From DASUNQ01 sp035536455 (lineage in GTDB: Bacteria; Acidobacteriota; Thermoanaerobaculia; Multivoradales; UBA5704), in NCBI GenBank assembly GCA_035536455.1, contig DATLOC010000040.1:51734-115733 (forward strand): a DNA stretch of 64,000 nucleotides, in the 5' to 3' direction. Numbering within the stretch: position 1 is the first letter of the stretch; every line of letters starts with the position of its first letter. The position numbers and the translations under genes are program-made. This document shows positions 51,801 through 60,656 of this stretch, one piece after another. The notes beneath the pieces were generated by a model. It did no database searches. It was not told the DNA's origin and saw only the letters and a list, made by a program, of their open reading frames with translations.

Positions 51801-52027
51801 TGCTCGAGCACCTGGAGCTGCCGGCTGCGGCAGGGGTGGGTGGCGGCGACGGCGCGGCGGCGCCCCACGGACCGTCCGACTACCACCGCCGCGTGGATGC
51901 CTTCCGCCGCAAGCTGGTGGAGGACGCGCTGGCGGAGGAGCGCGGCAACCGCGCTGCGGCGGCGCGGCGGCTGGGGCTCTCGCGGCAGGCGCTGTCGTAT
52001 CTGGCCCGGCAGCTCGGACTTGTCTAG
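48815..52027 (+). CDS. Large sigma-54-dependent transcriptional regulator with a TPR-like N-terminus
   Basis: About 1070 residues. Residues 1-750 form an Ala/Arg-rich alpha-solenoid with TPR-like pairs (LWNDLGLARAQAGDLAGTER, LYNLAEVRVRRGRLRGVREV). The AAA+ domain follows: Walker A GESGTGKE, loop GSFTGA in place of canonical GAFTGA, Walker B GGTVFLDEIGDL, and REDLFYRLKV. A Fis-type HTH ends the protein (RAAAARRLGLSRQALSYLAR). It would activate sigma-54 promoters in response to a signal sensed by the solenoid. An in-frame ATG at 48707, abutting the aroA stop, is an alternative; I prefer 48815 because a promoter-like element lies between. Oligopeptide permease gene follows after 9 bp. Confidence 0.9.
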   Translation: MSVHAPAVELRHPSLVPAPSALPLADARLTDRERLALLLQGAALLAHLRHAGWTLHDGWRGAAVAPSGRLVAAGAGPGKSRRLPQELLRELLAALFGAGESIAGRGEARRAARALLEPWRQGLVPLGPDAAVGQVLEAAPFLWDAPFAEARLALAAEHARNGAVQLWLAGPARFRRALLAGGPDRAALAALLASPDARAAWDASEGRDPAALARAGRSRAALAAWRGRPLRSAEERGLRLRCQARLGRLGAARAALRRLEDAPLGPDELVDLAEIASRVLANSAEPERAARWVERALAAGREAGTPLAQRAELVAAEAAWDRRDAAAMDRHLEAARAALDEPALAWRWHHVAALRAFQQPAGGPAAVAHLTRAFAARRRLSPHEAAGLWNDLGLARAQAGDLAGTERAFRHAARLLAGGDGPRQTTLALYNLAEVRVRRGRLRGVREVLERSTAANRLAGNLRGLTHDTELWVRLELAQGRPDAALALCRGQLAELDRQGSDWRRAELRVLAARALGWLGRADEAAAELAESCAEARTELEPEERPALWAHAGRREEALREAAGSPLAPLWQALLEGRAVPAPEWDALGALEPFRAARLVFDAELLLPGCAPPHWVRRAVAALREVGAGLPAERLERRHPEPWRALAAYLEARDGERAEIDASWPRLLAEAGHPEAELCWTRDGDDDGDGEKSVLAAGAGGAEALSAEAGGGRLTLRAPAVDEVLAALFALARRELDGDGRPAAGRTPPPASHLAAGRGGIAGRSPALLAAVARLEKLAATPLAVLVQGESGTGKELAARLVHRLSPRARAPFVAVNCAALSEALLLSDLFGHVRGSFTGADRDRAGVFETAQGGTVFLDEIGDLPPAAQGMLLRVLQEGEVRRVGESLARKVDVRVVAATHRDLAARVRDGSFREDLFYRLKVASVELPPLRARGDDVLLLAEHFLAKQAVPEPAPALSPAARNALRAHRWPGNVRELGNVLAVAAALAGGGPILLEHLELPAAAGVGGGDGAAAPHGPSDYHRRVDAFRRKLVEDALAEERGNRAAAARRLGLSRQALSYLARQLGLV

Positions 52028-52036
52028 AAAGGGGCC

Positions 52037-52960
52037 GTGAGCCGCTACCTCCTCCGCCGCCTGGCGCAGATGCTGCCGATCGCGCTGCTGGTCGCGACGC
52101 TGGTCTTCTCGCTCCTCCACCTAATCCCCGGCGACCCGGTGGAGGTGATGCTCGGCGAGGGCGCGCAGGCGGCCGACGTCGCGGCGCTGCGCGCCGAGCT
52201 GGGACTCGACCGGCCGCTCGGCGAGCAGTACCTGGCCTTCTTGGGCGGGCTCGGGCGGTTCGACCTCGGCACCTCGCTCCACTCGGGCGAGCCGGTGACG
52301 GCGGTCCTCCTCGCGCACCTGCCGGCGACGTTGGAGCTGGCCTGCGCGGCGATGCTGGTGGCGCTCGCGCTGTCGCTGCCCCTCGGCACGCTCGCCGCCT
52401 TCCACCGCGGCCGGGCGGCGGACCACGTGTCGCGCGCAGTGGCGGTGCTCGGGGTAGCGCTGCCGAACTTCTGGCTCGGGCCGATGCTGATCCTGCTCTT
52501 CTCGGTGCAGCTCGGGTGGCTGCCGGTGTCGGGGCGGGAGGGGGTCGCCAGCTTGGTGCTGCCGGCGGTGACGCTGGGGGCGGGGCTGTCGGCGCTGTTG
52601 ACGCGGCTGGTGCGGGCGTCGGTGGCGGAGGAGCTGGGGCGGCCGTATCTGGCGACGGCACTGGCGAAGGGGGTGTCGCGGGCGCGCGCGGTGGTGGTGC
52701 ATGCGCTGCGCAACGCGCTGGTGCCGGCGCTGACGGTGGCGGCGCTGCAGTTCGGAGCGCTGCTGACGGGGGCGATCGTGACGGAGACGGTGTTTTCCTG
52801 GCCGGGGTTGGGGAGATTGCTGATCGAAGGGATCAGGCTGCGCGACTATCCGCTTGTTCAGGGCGGCGTGCTGCTGATCGCCTGGACATATTTGGTGGTG
52901 AATCTCACCACCGACCTCGCCTACGCGTGGCTCGACCCGCGGATGCGGGAGAACAACTAA
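52037..52960 (+). CDS. Oligopeptide/dipeptide ABC transporter permease (DppB-like)
   Basis: A 307-residue permease. N-terminal YLLRRLAQMLPIALLVATLV, HLIPGDPVEVMLG and LGLDRPLGEQYL are DppB hallmarks. The EAA-loop region is ARAVVVHALRNALVPALTVA, and SWPGLGRLLIEGIRLRDYPL is the typical ending. Six membrane segments. GTG start 9 bp after the regulator. Its partner DppC-like gene is about 1 kb downstream, beyond msrC on the other strand; no binding protein or ATPase gene is in the window. Confidence 0.93.
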   Translation: MSRYLLRRLAQMLPIALLVATLVFSLLHLIPGDPVEVMLGEGAQAADVAALRAELGLDRPLGEQYLAFLGGLGRFDLGTSLHSGEPVTAVLLAHLPATLELACAAMLVALALSLPLGTLAAFHRGRAADHVSRAVAVLGVALPNFWLGPMLILLFSVQLGWLPVSGREGVASLVLPAVTLGAGLSALLTRLVRASVAEELGRPYLATALAKGVSRARAVVVHALRNALVPALTVAALQFGALLTGAIVTETVFSWPGLGRLLIEGIRLRDYPLVQGGVLLIAWTYLVVNLTTDLAYAWLDPRMRENN

Positions 52961-53461
52961 TCACTGCGCTTGATCGGCCGTTCCGGTGTGGGGTCCCGCA
53001 GGTCTCCTCCGCGCCGGGCGCTCCTTGATGTCCGCGCTTCGCGTGCCTGTTCAGACCGCTCTTGCCGGCAAACACGTTCTCGCCTTCGTCGACTCGCACG
53101 GTGGACTACCACGGGGAGCGGACGGAGCGCCCGGCGCTCCAGAGATCCTGCGGGCCCTAGCACCGGCGGTGGAGCTACTGCAGTGAATATGCCCTCACGT
53201 CAGCCCGAGCGTAGCGACGGGCGGGGGCGACGTCACTTCAGAGATTGGAGTCATGGCGCCGCGTGATGTGCCGGGCCAGAGGCCCGCGAAAGCGTCGCGT
53301 TCGGGTGAAGTCACCACCAACGTCCGCGAACGGAGCCGACCTGGCTCTGCCGCCACTACCCGTCCTGACCGGGAACCGCGAAGCGGCGCGACTCTTTCGC
53401 GGGCCGGGTGGCACGGCATCTCACGCGGCACTATCCGTCCCGCGCGGCTCTCTTTCTTCGC
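52961..53461. other. Gene-poor stretch between permease gene and msrC
   Basis: I see no convincing gene in these 500 bp. A 52-codon frame from 53028 has no recognisable content. An imperfect inverted repeat of about 30 bp (arms 52995-53024 and 53124-53154) is listed separately. The rest shows no codon-like bias. Confidence 0.5.
52995..53154. repeat. Imperfect ~30-bp inverted repeat
   Basis: The left arm (52995-53024) begins CCCGCAGGTCTCC and ends CGCCGGGCGCTCC. The reverse complement of the right arm (53124-53154) begins CCCGCAGGATCTC and ends CGCCGGGCGCTCC. The inner 13 bp are a perfect match. The spacer is about 99 bp. The size and layout resemble the inverted repeat at 46408-46578, although the arm sequences differ. 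Confidence 0.6.
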
Positions 53462-53947
53462 TTATATGTGTGAGCGAAGAACTTCCACAAACTGTACCAA
53501 GCCGTCCCGATCGATTTCATCGAATGCCGCAATCTCGTGGGAATCGACATCGAGGACTGCGACGAGCGCGCCGGTGCGATCGAAAACAGGGACGACGATT
53601 TCGGAGCGGGCCGATTCGTCGCAGGCGATGTGACCAGGGAAAGCGTGGACGTCGGGGACGAGCTGGACCGTGCGGGTGCGCGCCGCGGCGCCGCAGACGC
53701 CGCGGTCGAAAGGGATCTCGAGACAGCCGAGCGGCCCTTGATACGGCCCCACGCGCAGCAGCCCCGGTGCCACGACGCGATAGAAACCGGTCCAGCTCGC
53801 GGCCGGCAGCGCGCGATGGATCAGACAGGCCGCTGTCGCCATCGCCGTGATCGGATCGTTCACCCCGTCGAGCACCGACGCGAGCTCCACCGCCAGCCGC
53901 CGGTAGGCCTCCACCCTCTCCATGACGTCCGGGATCACGATCTCCAC
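53462..53947 (-). CDS. msrC: Free methionine-(R)-sulfoxide reductase (GAF domain)
   Basis: A 161-residue GAF-fold protein matching YebR/fRMsr in length. All three functional cysteines are present: GPLGCLEIP, RGVCGAAARTR and GHIACDESARSE. SWTGFYRV and GALVAVLDVDSHEI are also conserved. It reduces free Met-R-sulfoxide. A GTG start at 53947 is listed; the ATG eight codons on (53923) is about equally likely. It lies on the opposite strand between two oligopeptide permease genes and overlaps nothing. Confidence 0.92.
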   Translation of the reverse strand: MEIVIPDVMERVEAYRRLAVELASVLDGVNDPITAMATAACLIHRALPAASWTGFYRVVAPGLLRVGPYQGPLGCLEIPFDRGVCGAAARTRTVQLVPDVHAFPGHIACDESARSEIVVPVFDRTGALVAVLDVDSHEIAAFDEIDRDGLVQFVEVLRSHI

Positions 53948-53972
53948 GGCGCGGCATCGTAGCATCGGCCTC

Positions 53973-54797
53973 ATGAGCCGCCGGCGGAACCTGCCGCGCG
54001 GCGCCGTCGCCGGCGGCGCCGTGCTTCTCGTGTTGTGCGCCGCCGCGCTCTTCGCGCCGTGGCTCGCGCCGTACGACCCGCTCGCGCAACAGCTCGAGCT
54101 GCGCCTCCAGCCGCCGTCGCCCGCCCATCCGCTCGGGCTCGACGAGCTCGGGCGCGACGTCCTTTCGCGGCTCCTTTTCGGCGCCCGCACGTCGCTCGCC
54201 GTGGGGCTTGCTGTGGTCCTCGTCGCCGGCTCGATCGGCACCGCCATCGGCGCCATCGCCGGCTTTGCCGGCGGCCGCGTCGACGCGCTGCTCATGCGCG
54301 CCACCGACGTCTTCCTCGCCTTTCCGGGGATCCTCCTCGCCATCGCCTTCGTCGCCGTGCTCGGGCCGGCGCTCTCGCATGTCGTCCTGGCGCTGGTGCT
54401 GATCGGTTGGGTGGGTTACGCGCGCCTGGTGCGCGCCCAGGTGCGGCAGTGGTCGGCGCGCGACTTCGTGCTGGCGGCGCGCGCCGCCGGGCTGCCGCGG
54501 CGGCGGATCGTGCTGCGCCACCTGCTGCCCAACGTGCTACCCGAGCTGACTGTGCAGGCCACGCTCGGCCTGGCCGGCGCCATCCTCGCCGAGGCCGGTC
54601 TCTCCTTCCTCGGCCTGGGCATCGAGCCGCCGGCGCCGTCGTGGGGGAGCATGATCAACGCCGGGCGCAGCCACCTCCTCGACGCGCCGCACCTTTCGCT
54701 TTTCCCGGGGCTGGCCATCGTCGTCGCCGTCGTCGGCCTGCACCTGCTGGGCGACGGCGTCCTCGACCTCCTGGACCCCCGCCGGCCGCGCTCCTGA
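53973..54797 (+). CDS. Oligopeptide/dipeptide ABC transporter permease (DppC-like)
   Basis: A 274-residue permease. LAPYDPLAQQLELRLQPPS and HPLGLDELGRDVLSRLLFGA are DppC hallmarks, with the EAA loop in AAGLPRRRIVLRHLLPNVLP and the closing LSFLGLGIEPPAPSWG. About six membrane segments. The start MSRRRNLPRG was chosen; a frame 17 codons longer lies antisense to msrC. Normally next to DppB, here separated by about 1 kb. Confidence 0.93.
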   Translation: MSRRRNLPRGAVAGGAVLLVLCAAALFAPWLAPYDPLAQQLELRLQPPSPAHPLGLDELGRDVLSRLLFGARTSLAVGLAVVLVAGSIGTAIGAIAGFAGGRVDALLMRATDVFLAFPGILLAIAFVAVLGPALSHVVLALVLIGWVGYARLVRAQVRQWSARDFVLAARAAGLPRRRIVLRHLLPNVLPELTVQATLGLAGAILAEAGLSFLGLGIEPPAPSWGSMINAGRSHLLDAPHLSLFPGLAIVVAVVGLHLLGDGVLDLLDPRRPRS

Positions 54798-54826
54798 CGC
54801 CTGCGATCATCAAAAGGCAAGCGATT

Positions 54827-54879
54827 CGCAACTTGTCTCACAGGCGCAACTTGACATTGCTCATACAGACTTTGATAAT
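54827..54879 (+). promoter_or_regulatory. Strong promoter with direct repeats ahead of the double-MerR gene
   Basis: A TTGACA -35 (54851-54856) and GATAAT -10 (54874-54879) are separated by 17 bp, near the consensus. A direct repeat CGCAACTTG occurs at 54827-54835 and 54845-54853, 18 bp apart, the second copy overlapping the -35. Repeats in that position are typical operators for an autoregulator, and the gene that follows encodes two HTH domains. Confidence 0.65.
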
Positions 54880-54889
54880 GACCCGACCT

Positions 54890-54908
54890 TGAGCGGCCGG
54901 ACCGCTCA
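54890..54908 (+). other. Hairpin at the 5' end of the double-MerR transcript
   Basis: TGAGCGG and CCGCTCA pair around a 5-base loop, followed by TTTTCGTT. It starts about ten bases after the -10, so it would form at the very 5' end of the mRNA. It could stabilise the message, attenuate it or terminate readthrough from the permease gene. Confidence 0.45.
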
Positions 54909-54945
54909 TTTTCGTTCCTTTCACGCGCATGGAGGACCTCTGCTA

Positions 54946-55767
54946 ATGGCAGAACCCGACACGTCGGCGTCGCAGGGCGGAGAGGGCCGCCGCACCTACA
55001 CCCTCTCGGACGTCGCCAAGAAGACGGGCATCTCGATGCCCACGTTGCAGCGCTACAAGAAGCTTTATCAAAGCCGTCTCCCCTCCGTAGGACAAGGCCG
55101 CAAGCAGCGTTATCCCGAGGAAGCTCTCGCCGTCTTCGAAGAGATCAAGGTGGAGAGCGCGGGCCGCCGCGGGCGGCCGCGCAAAGACCCGTCGGCGCCG
55201 CGACCGGCGCGCACCGCCACGCCGAAGCGCCGGGCCGGGGCCGCGCGGCGCGGTCGTCCGCCGGGACGTCCGGCGGCGCGACGTGGTCGTCCTCCTGGTC
55301 GTCCGCCGGGACGTCCCGCACGGCGCGGTCGTCCTCCCGGTCGTCCGCCGGGGCAGGCGCGGCGCGGTCGTCCCCCCGGTCGTCGCACCGGCACCGGCGG
55401 CCTGCTCACCCTGACCTCGATCGCCGAGCGGACCGGCATCTCCTATCCGACGCTGGTGCGTTACGTGAAGCTCTACTCCAACCGCCTGCCTCACGTCGGC
55501 ACCGGGCGCGCGCGGCGCTTCCGGACCGAGGCGGTCGAGGTCTTCCGCGAGCTGCGGCAGCAGAGCGGCCGCGGCGGCCGCCGTCGCGGCCCCGGCCGCC
55601 CGCGAGGCCCGGGCCGCCCGGCCGCCGCTGGCGGGCGTCGTCGCGGGCGTCCGCCGGGGAGCGCGAGCGGCGTCGCGGGTCGCCTGCGGGCGCTCGAGAA
55701 GTCGCAGGCGGCGCTCGAGAAGCGGATGAAGCGCTTCGTGAGCAGCGTGACGAAGCTGTTCAAGTAG
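54946..55767 (+). CDS. DNA-binding protein with two MerR-type HTHs and AT-hook-like repeats
   Basis: A 273-residue protein. HTH 1 (about residues 16-65) reads YTLSDVAKKTGISMPTLQRY, and HTH 2 (about 150-200) reads LTSIAERTGISYPTLVRYVK; they are clearly related. Between them lies an Arg/Gly/Pro-rich segment with four RRGRPPG copies, the AT-hook core GRP repeated, and a second such segment follows HTH 2. The C-terminus is a short coiled coil (LRALEKSQAALEKRMKRFV). No ligand-binding domain is present. GGAGGA lies upstream of the ATG. It may be nucleoid-associated or an architectural regulator. Confidence 0.82.
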   Translation: MAEPDTSASQGGEGRRTYTLSDVAKKTGISMPTLQRYKKLYQSRLPSVGQGRKQRYPEEALAVFEEIKVESAGRRGRPRKDPSAPRPARTATPKRRAGAARRGRPPGRPAARRGRPPGRPPGRPARRGRPPGRPPGQARRGRPPGRRTGTGGLLTLTSIAERTGISYPTLVRYVKLYSNRLPHVGTGRARRFRTEAVEVFRELRQQSGRGGRRRGPGRPRGPGRPAAAGGRRRGRPPGSASGVAGRLRALEKSQAALEKRMKRFVSSVTKLFK

Positions 55768-56686
55768 CCGCGGCGGTCAAGTGGTCCCAGCCGGCGGGGG
55801 GCAGCGTCCGCTGCCTCCCGCCGGTCGCCAACCGCACACCGCGCCCCGCGGTGATCGTTCCGATCCTCCGACAGCCAAATGCAGGCGGCGGCTCCGCGCG
55901 CGCGGGCAGCGTGAAGAGCAATACGTAATCCTCGCCGCCGCCGAGCGCCAGCTCCAGAGGCTCGCGTCCGAGCCGTGCGCAGAGCGCGACGAAGCCGTGC
56001 TGCAGCGGCAGGCGCTCCGCCTCGACGACCGCTCCCACGCCGCTCGCCGCGCAGAGGCGGTGGAGGTCGCGCGCCAGGCCGTCCGAGACGTCGATCGCCG
56101 CCCCCGTCGCTCCGCGCCGCTCGCCGAGCCAGCGGCCGAGCGCGAGCTGCGGCGCGGGCGCCAAGTGGCGGCGCACCGCCCGCTGCGCGGCGGCGTCCCC
56201 GGCCGCCACGCCCGCGGCGAGGAGCAGCCGCCCGGCGGCCGACTCCCCGAGTGTCCCCCCGACCCAGAGCGCCTGCCCCGGCCGGGCGCGGTCGCGCCGC
56301 AGAAACCGCCGCCCTTTCGGCAGCCGGCCGAGGAGCGTCAGCGTGGCGACCAGCCCGCCCGGCGACGCGGCGAGGTCGCCGCCGGCCAGGCGCACGCCGT
56401 GGCGGCGGCAGGCGGCGGCGAGCGCCGCGAGGAAGCGGCGGTGGGGGAAGCCGGCCGGCGCGTTGAGCGCCAGCAACGCGTAAGCGGGATCGGCGCCGCA
56501 GGCGGCGAGGTCGGAGAGATTGACCGCGAGGAGGCGGCGCGCCACCACCGCAGCTTCCGTCCCGGGCAGGAAGTGGACCCCTTCGATTTGGCTGTCGACG
56601 GTGGCGACGAAGCGGCCCGGCAGAAGGGCGGCGTCGTCCCCGATCAGCGGCTCGTCACCGAGGCGGCCGCGGAGCCACCGGAGCAG
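55760..56686 (-). CDS. thiL: Thiamine-monophosphate kinase
   Basis: A 308-residue reading. The family motifs are IGDDAALLP near the N-terminus, TVDSQIEGVHFLPG, NLSDLAACGADP, LAGGDLAAS, AIDVSDGLARDLHRL and GGGEDYVLLF. It phosphorylates thiamine monophosphate to the diphosphate. No ATG, GTG or TTG lies upstream of IGDDAALLP in this frame. I place the start at a CTG (56686) 5 bases after AAGGAGG, which lies inside a 23-bp dispersed repeat. Its end overlaps the convergent double-MerR gene by 8 bp. Function is firm; the start is a guess. Confidence 0.82.
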   Translation of the reverse strand: MLRWLRGRLGDEPLIGDDAALLPGRFVATVDSQIEGVHFLPGTEAAVVARRLLAVNLSDLAACGADPAYALLALNAPAGFPHRRFLAALAAACRRHGVRLAGGDLAASPGGLVATLTLLGRLPKGRRFLRRDRARPGQALWVGGTLGESAAGRLLLAAGVAAGDAAAQRAVRRHLAPAPQLALGRWLGERRGATGAAIDVSDGLARDLHRLCAASGVGAVVEAERLPLQHGFVALCARLGREPLELALGGGEDYVLLFTLPARAEPPPAFGCRRIGTITAGRGVRLATGGRQRTLPPAGWDHLTAAAT

Positions 56687-56693
56687 GCGCTCC

Positions 56694-56716
56694 TCCTTCG
56701 CTGCGCTCAGGATGAC
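56694..56716 (+). repeat. 23-bp dispersed repeat, copy 2
   Basis: Identical to 30048-30070. It lies between lon and thiL on the minus strand; its reverse complement ends AGCGCAGCGAAGGA, whose AAGGA forms part of the Shine-Dalgarno I assign to thiL. Confidence 0.75.
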
Positions 56717-56726
56717 AGGGACGAGG

Positions 56727-59176
<2,450 letters not shown>

Positions 59177-59180
<4 letters not shown>

Positions 59181-59668
59181 CGTTCCTCGGTCTCCGGATT
59201 GTCGGGCGGATTGTCGGCGGGTACAGGCTCCTCGACATGCAAGAGGCGAGCCTCTTGGCGCTTCTCCTGCACTTTCGGAAACGTCACGATCAAGAGGCCC
59301 GCTTCGAGCCGCGCGCTGCCCTGGTGGCTGTTGACTGGCCAAAAGAGCTGCACCTCGCGCCGAAAGCGACCGTGCCCCCGCTCCATGCACTGGAAGCGCA
59401 CGCTCTGGCTGGTGGGGAGGGCCGTCGTCTTGGTGCCCGAGACGACGACGAGAGTGCCGCGCACCTCGACCTTCAAGTCGGCGGCGCCGAGCCCCGGCAC
59501 GTCGAGGAGGAGCTGGATCTCGTCCGGCGTCTCGACGACGTCGAGGTCGGGCTGCCACTCGCCGGCGGCGAGCGTGCCGGCGCCGAGCTGGAGGGCCTCG
59601 TGGAAGAGGCGGTCGAGCTCGGACTGGAAGCGCGAGATCAGGTGCAGCGAGGGGTAACGGCCGGCCAC
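59177..59668 (-). CDS. Hsp20/alpha-crystallin small heat-shock protein
   Basis: A 163-residue protein. The alpha-crystallin domain spans about residues 38-140 (WQPDLDVVETPDEIQLLLDV, DVPGLGAADLKVEVRGTLVV) with the AxLExGLLIVTFPK ending (SARLEAGLLIVTFP). The N-terminus carries FQSELDRLFHEALQ. The sHSP holds unfolding proteins for refolding or degradation. GTG start 1 bp from the nrdR stop; the stop overlaps lon. Confidence 0.92.
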
Positions 59669-59669
59669 C

Positions 59670-60152
59670 CTAGCCCTCCTCGCGGGTGGGGACCTCTTCG
59701 CGCGGCTGCACCAGGCCGCGCAGCACGTCCATGAAGGCGTCGATGTCCTCGAAGCGGCGGTAGACCGAGGCGAAGCGCACGTAGGCCACCTGGTCGAGCT
59801 CGCGCAGCCGCTCCATGACGAAGGAGCCGATGTCGCGGGTCGAGATCTCCCGGTCCTCGCGCTCGTGGAGCATGTTCTCGGCCTCTTCGACGATCTCCTC
59901 CAGCCGCCGCTGCGCGACCGGCCGCTTCTCGCAGGCCTTGAGCAGCCCCGACATCAGCTTCTTCCTGCTGAACTCCTCGCGGCTGCCGTCGTGCTTGACC
60001 ACAAGATACGGGATGTCCTCGATCTGCTCGTACGAGGTGAAGCGGCGGCCGCAGGAGAGGCACTCGCGGCGCCGGCGGATGGTGACCCCGTCGCGGCTCT
60101 CCCGGGAGTCCACCACCCGGTCCCGGTTCTCGGAGCAGAAGGGGCACCGCAT
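59670..60152 (-). CDS. nrdR: Transcriptional repressor NrdR
   Basis: A 160-residue protein. The N-terminal zinc ribbon starts MRCPFCSENRDRVVDSRES and has ECLSCGRRFTSYEQ. The ATP-cone follows (VVKHDGSREEFSRKKLMSGL). NrdR represses ribonucleotide reductase genes. Here it heads a run nrdR-hsp20-lon-thiL. The ATG at 60152 starts the zinc ribbon; longer readings upstream run through a repeat-rich region and are not supported. Confidence 0.96.
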   Translation of the reverse strand: MRCPFCSENRDRVVDSRESRDGVTIRRRRECLSCGRRFTSYEQIEDIPYLVVKHDGSREEFSRKKLMSGLLKACEKRPVAQRRLEEIVEEAENMLHEREDREISTRDIGSFVMERLRELDQVAYVRFASVYRRFEDIDAFMDVLRGLVQPREEVPTREEG

Positions 60153-60203
60153 GGGCGCCGGCCAGCATAGCAGCGTCGCGGGGAAGCCGCCCCGGAGTGT
60201 TTT

Positions 60204-60570
60204 GGTGCATCCCCGCGGCCTCGGATGCACGGGAAAACAGCCGGACCAAGCCGCCCCCGAAACGTTTATGCACCATTTTTCGGCGCCGATGCACCATCGA
60301 AGCGCTTGGACGGCCTCCCCGGCGCCTCCGGAGCCCGTCCAAGGCCCTCCGGCGCCCTTCCTCGCGGCAAAATGGTGCAAAGAAATCGAAAAATGGTGCA
60401 TCCAGACCGCGTCGGCGCCCGCCCCCGCGCCGGGGATGCACCATGACGGCGTTTTCCCGTGCATTTCGGTCGCCCGGACGCTTGCTCCCGGCGCCGTACC
60501 GCTTGATCGAGGGCCGCGAGCGGGCGTTCCGGCCAGCCGATGGTGCATCCAACGTGTCGGGTGGTGCATC
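60204..60570. repeat. Cluster of TGGTGCATC/GATGCACCA motifs upstream of nrdR
   Basis: About ten copies of TGCA-centred motifs occur in 370 bp, in both orientations: near 60206, 60226, 60268, 60288, 60373, 60394, 60436, 60458, 60541 and 60562. They come in pairs spaced about 20-21 bp. The flanking CGTTTTCCC/GGGAAAAC modules are also partly inverted. I see no convincing gene in 60153-60656; open frames here give Met-His-His and Trp-Cys-Ile repeats without a start signal. Confidence 0.7.
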
Positions 60571-60656
60571 GAAGTCCCCGGGGCATTTGACGGCGGGTCC
60601 GGGGAGAACGACTTGGCGCGGCGGCGGGTCGGGGCCACTCTGCGGCAGACCTGTCG

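Noticed and set aside
49414..53028. 1204-codon plus-strand frame
   Set aside because: It is an out-of-frame shadow of the sigma-54 regulator and DppB-like genes; composition is Arg/Ala/Gly-rich and there are no domains.
53028..53186. 52-residue ORF in the gene-poor stretch after the DppB-like gene
   Set aside because: No Shine-Dalgarno, no recognisable content, and it lies inside the inverted repeat.
60153..60656. Longer NrdR starting upstream at about 60638
   Set aside because: NrdR proteins start at the zinc ribbon (MRCPFC); the upstream residues come from the TGGTGCATC repeats.
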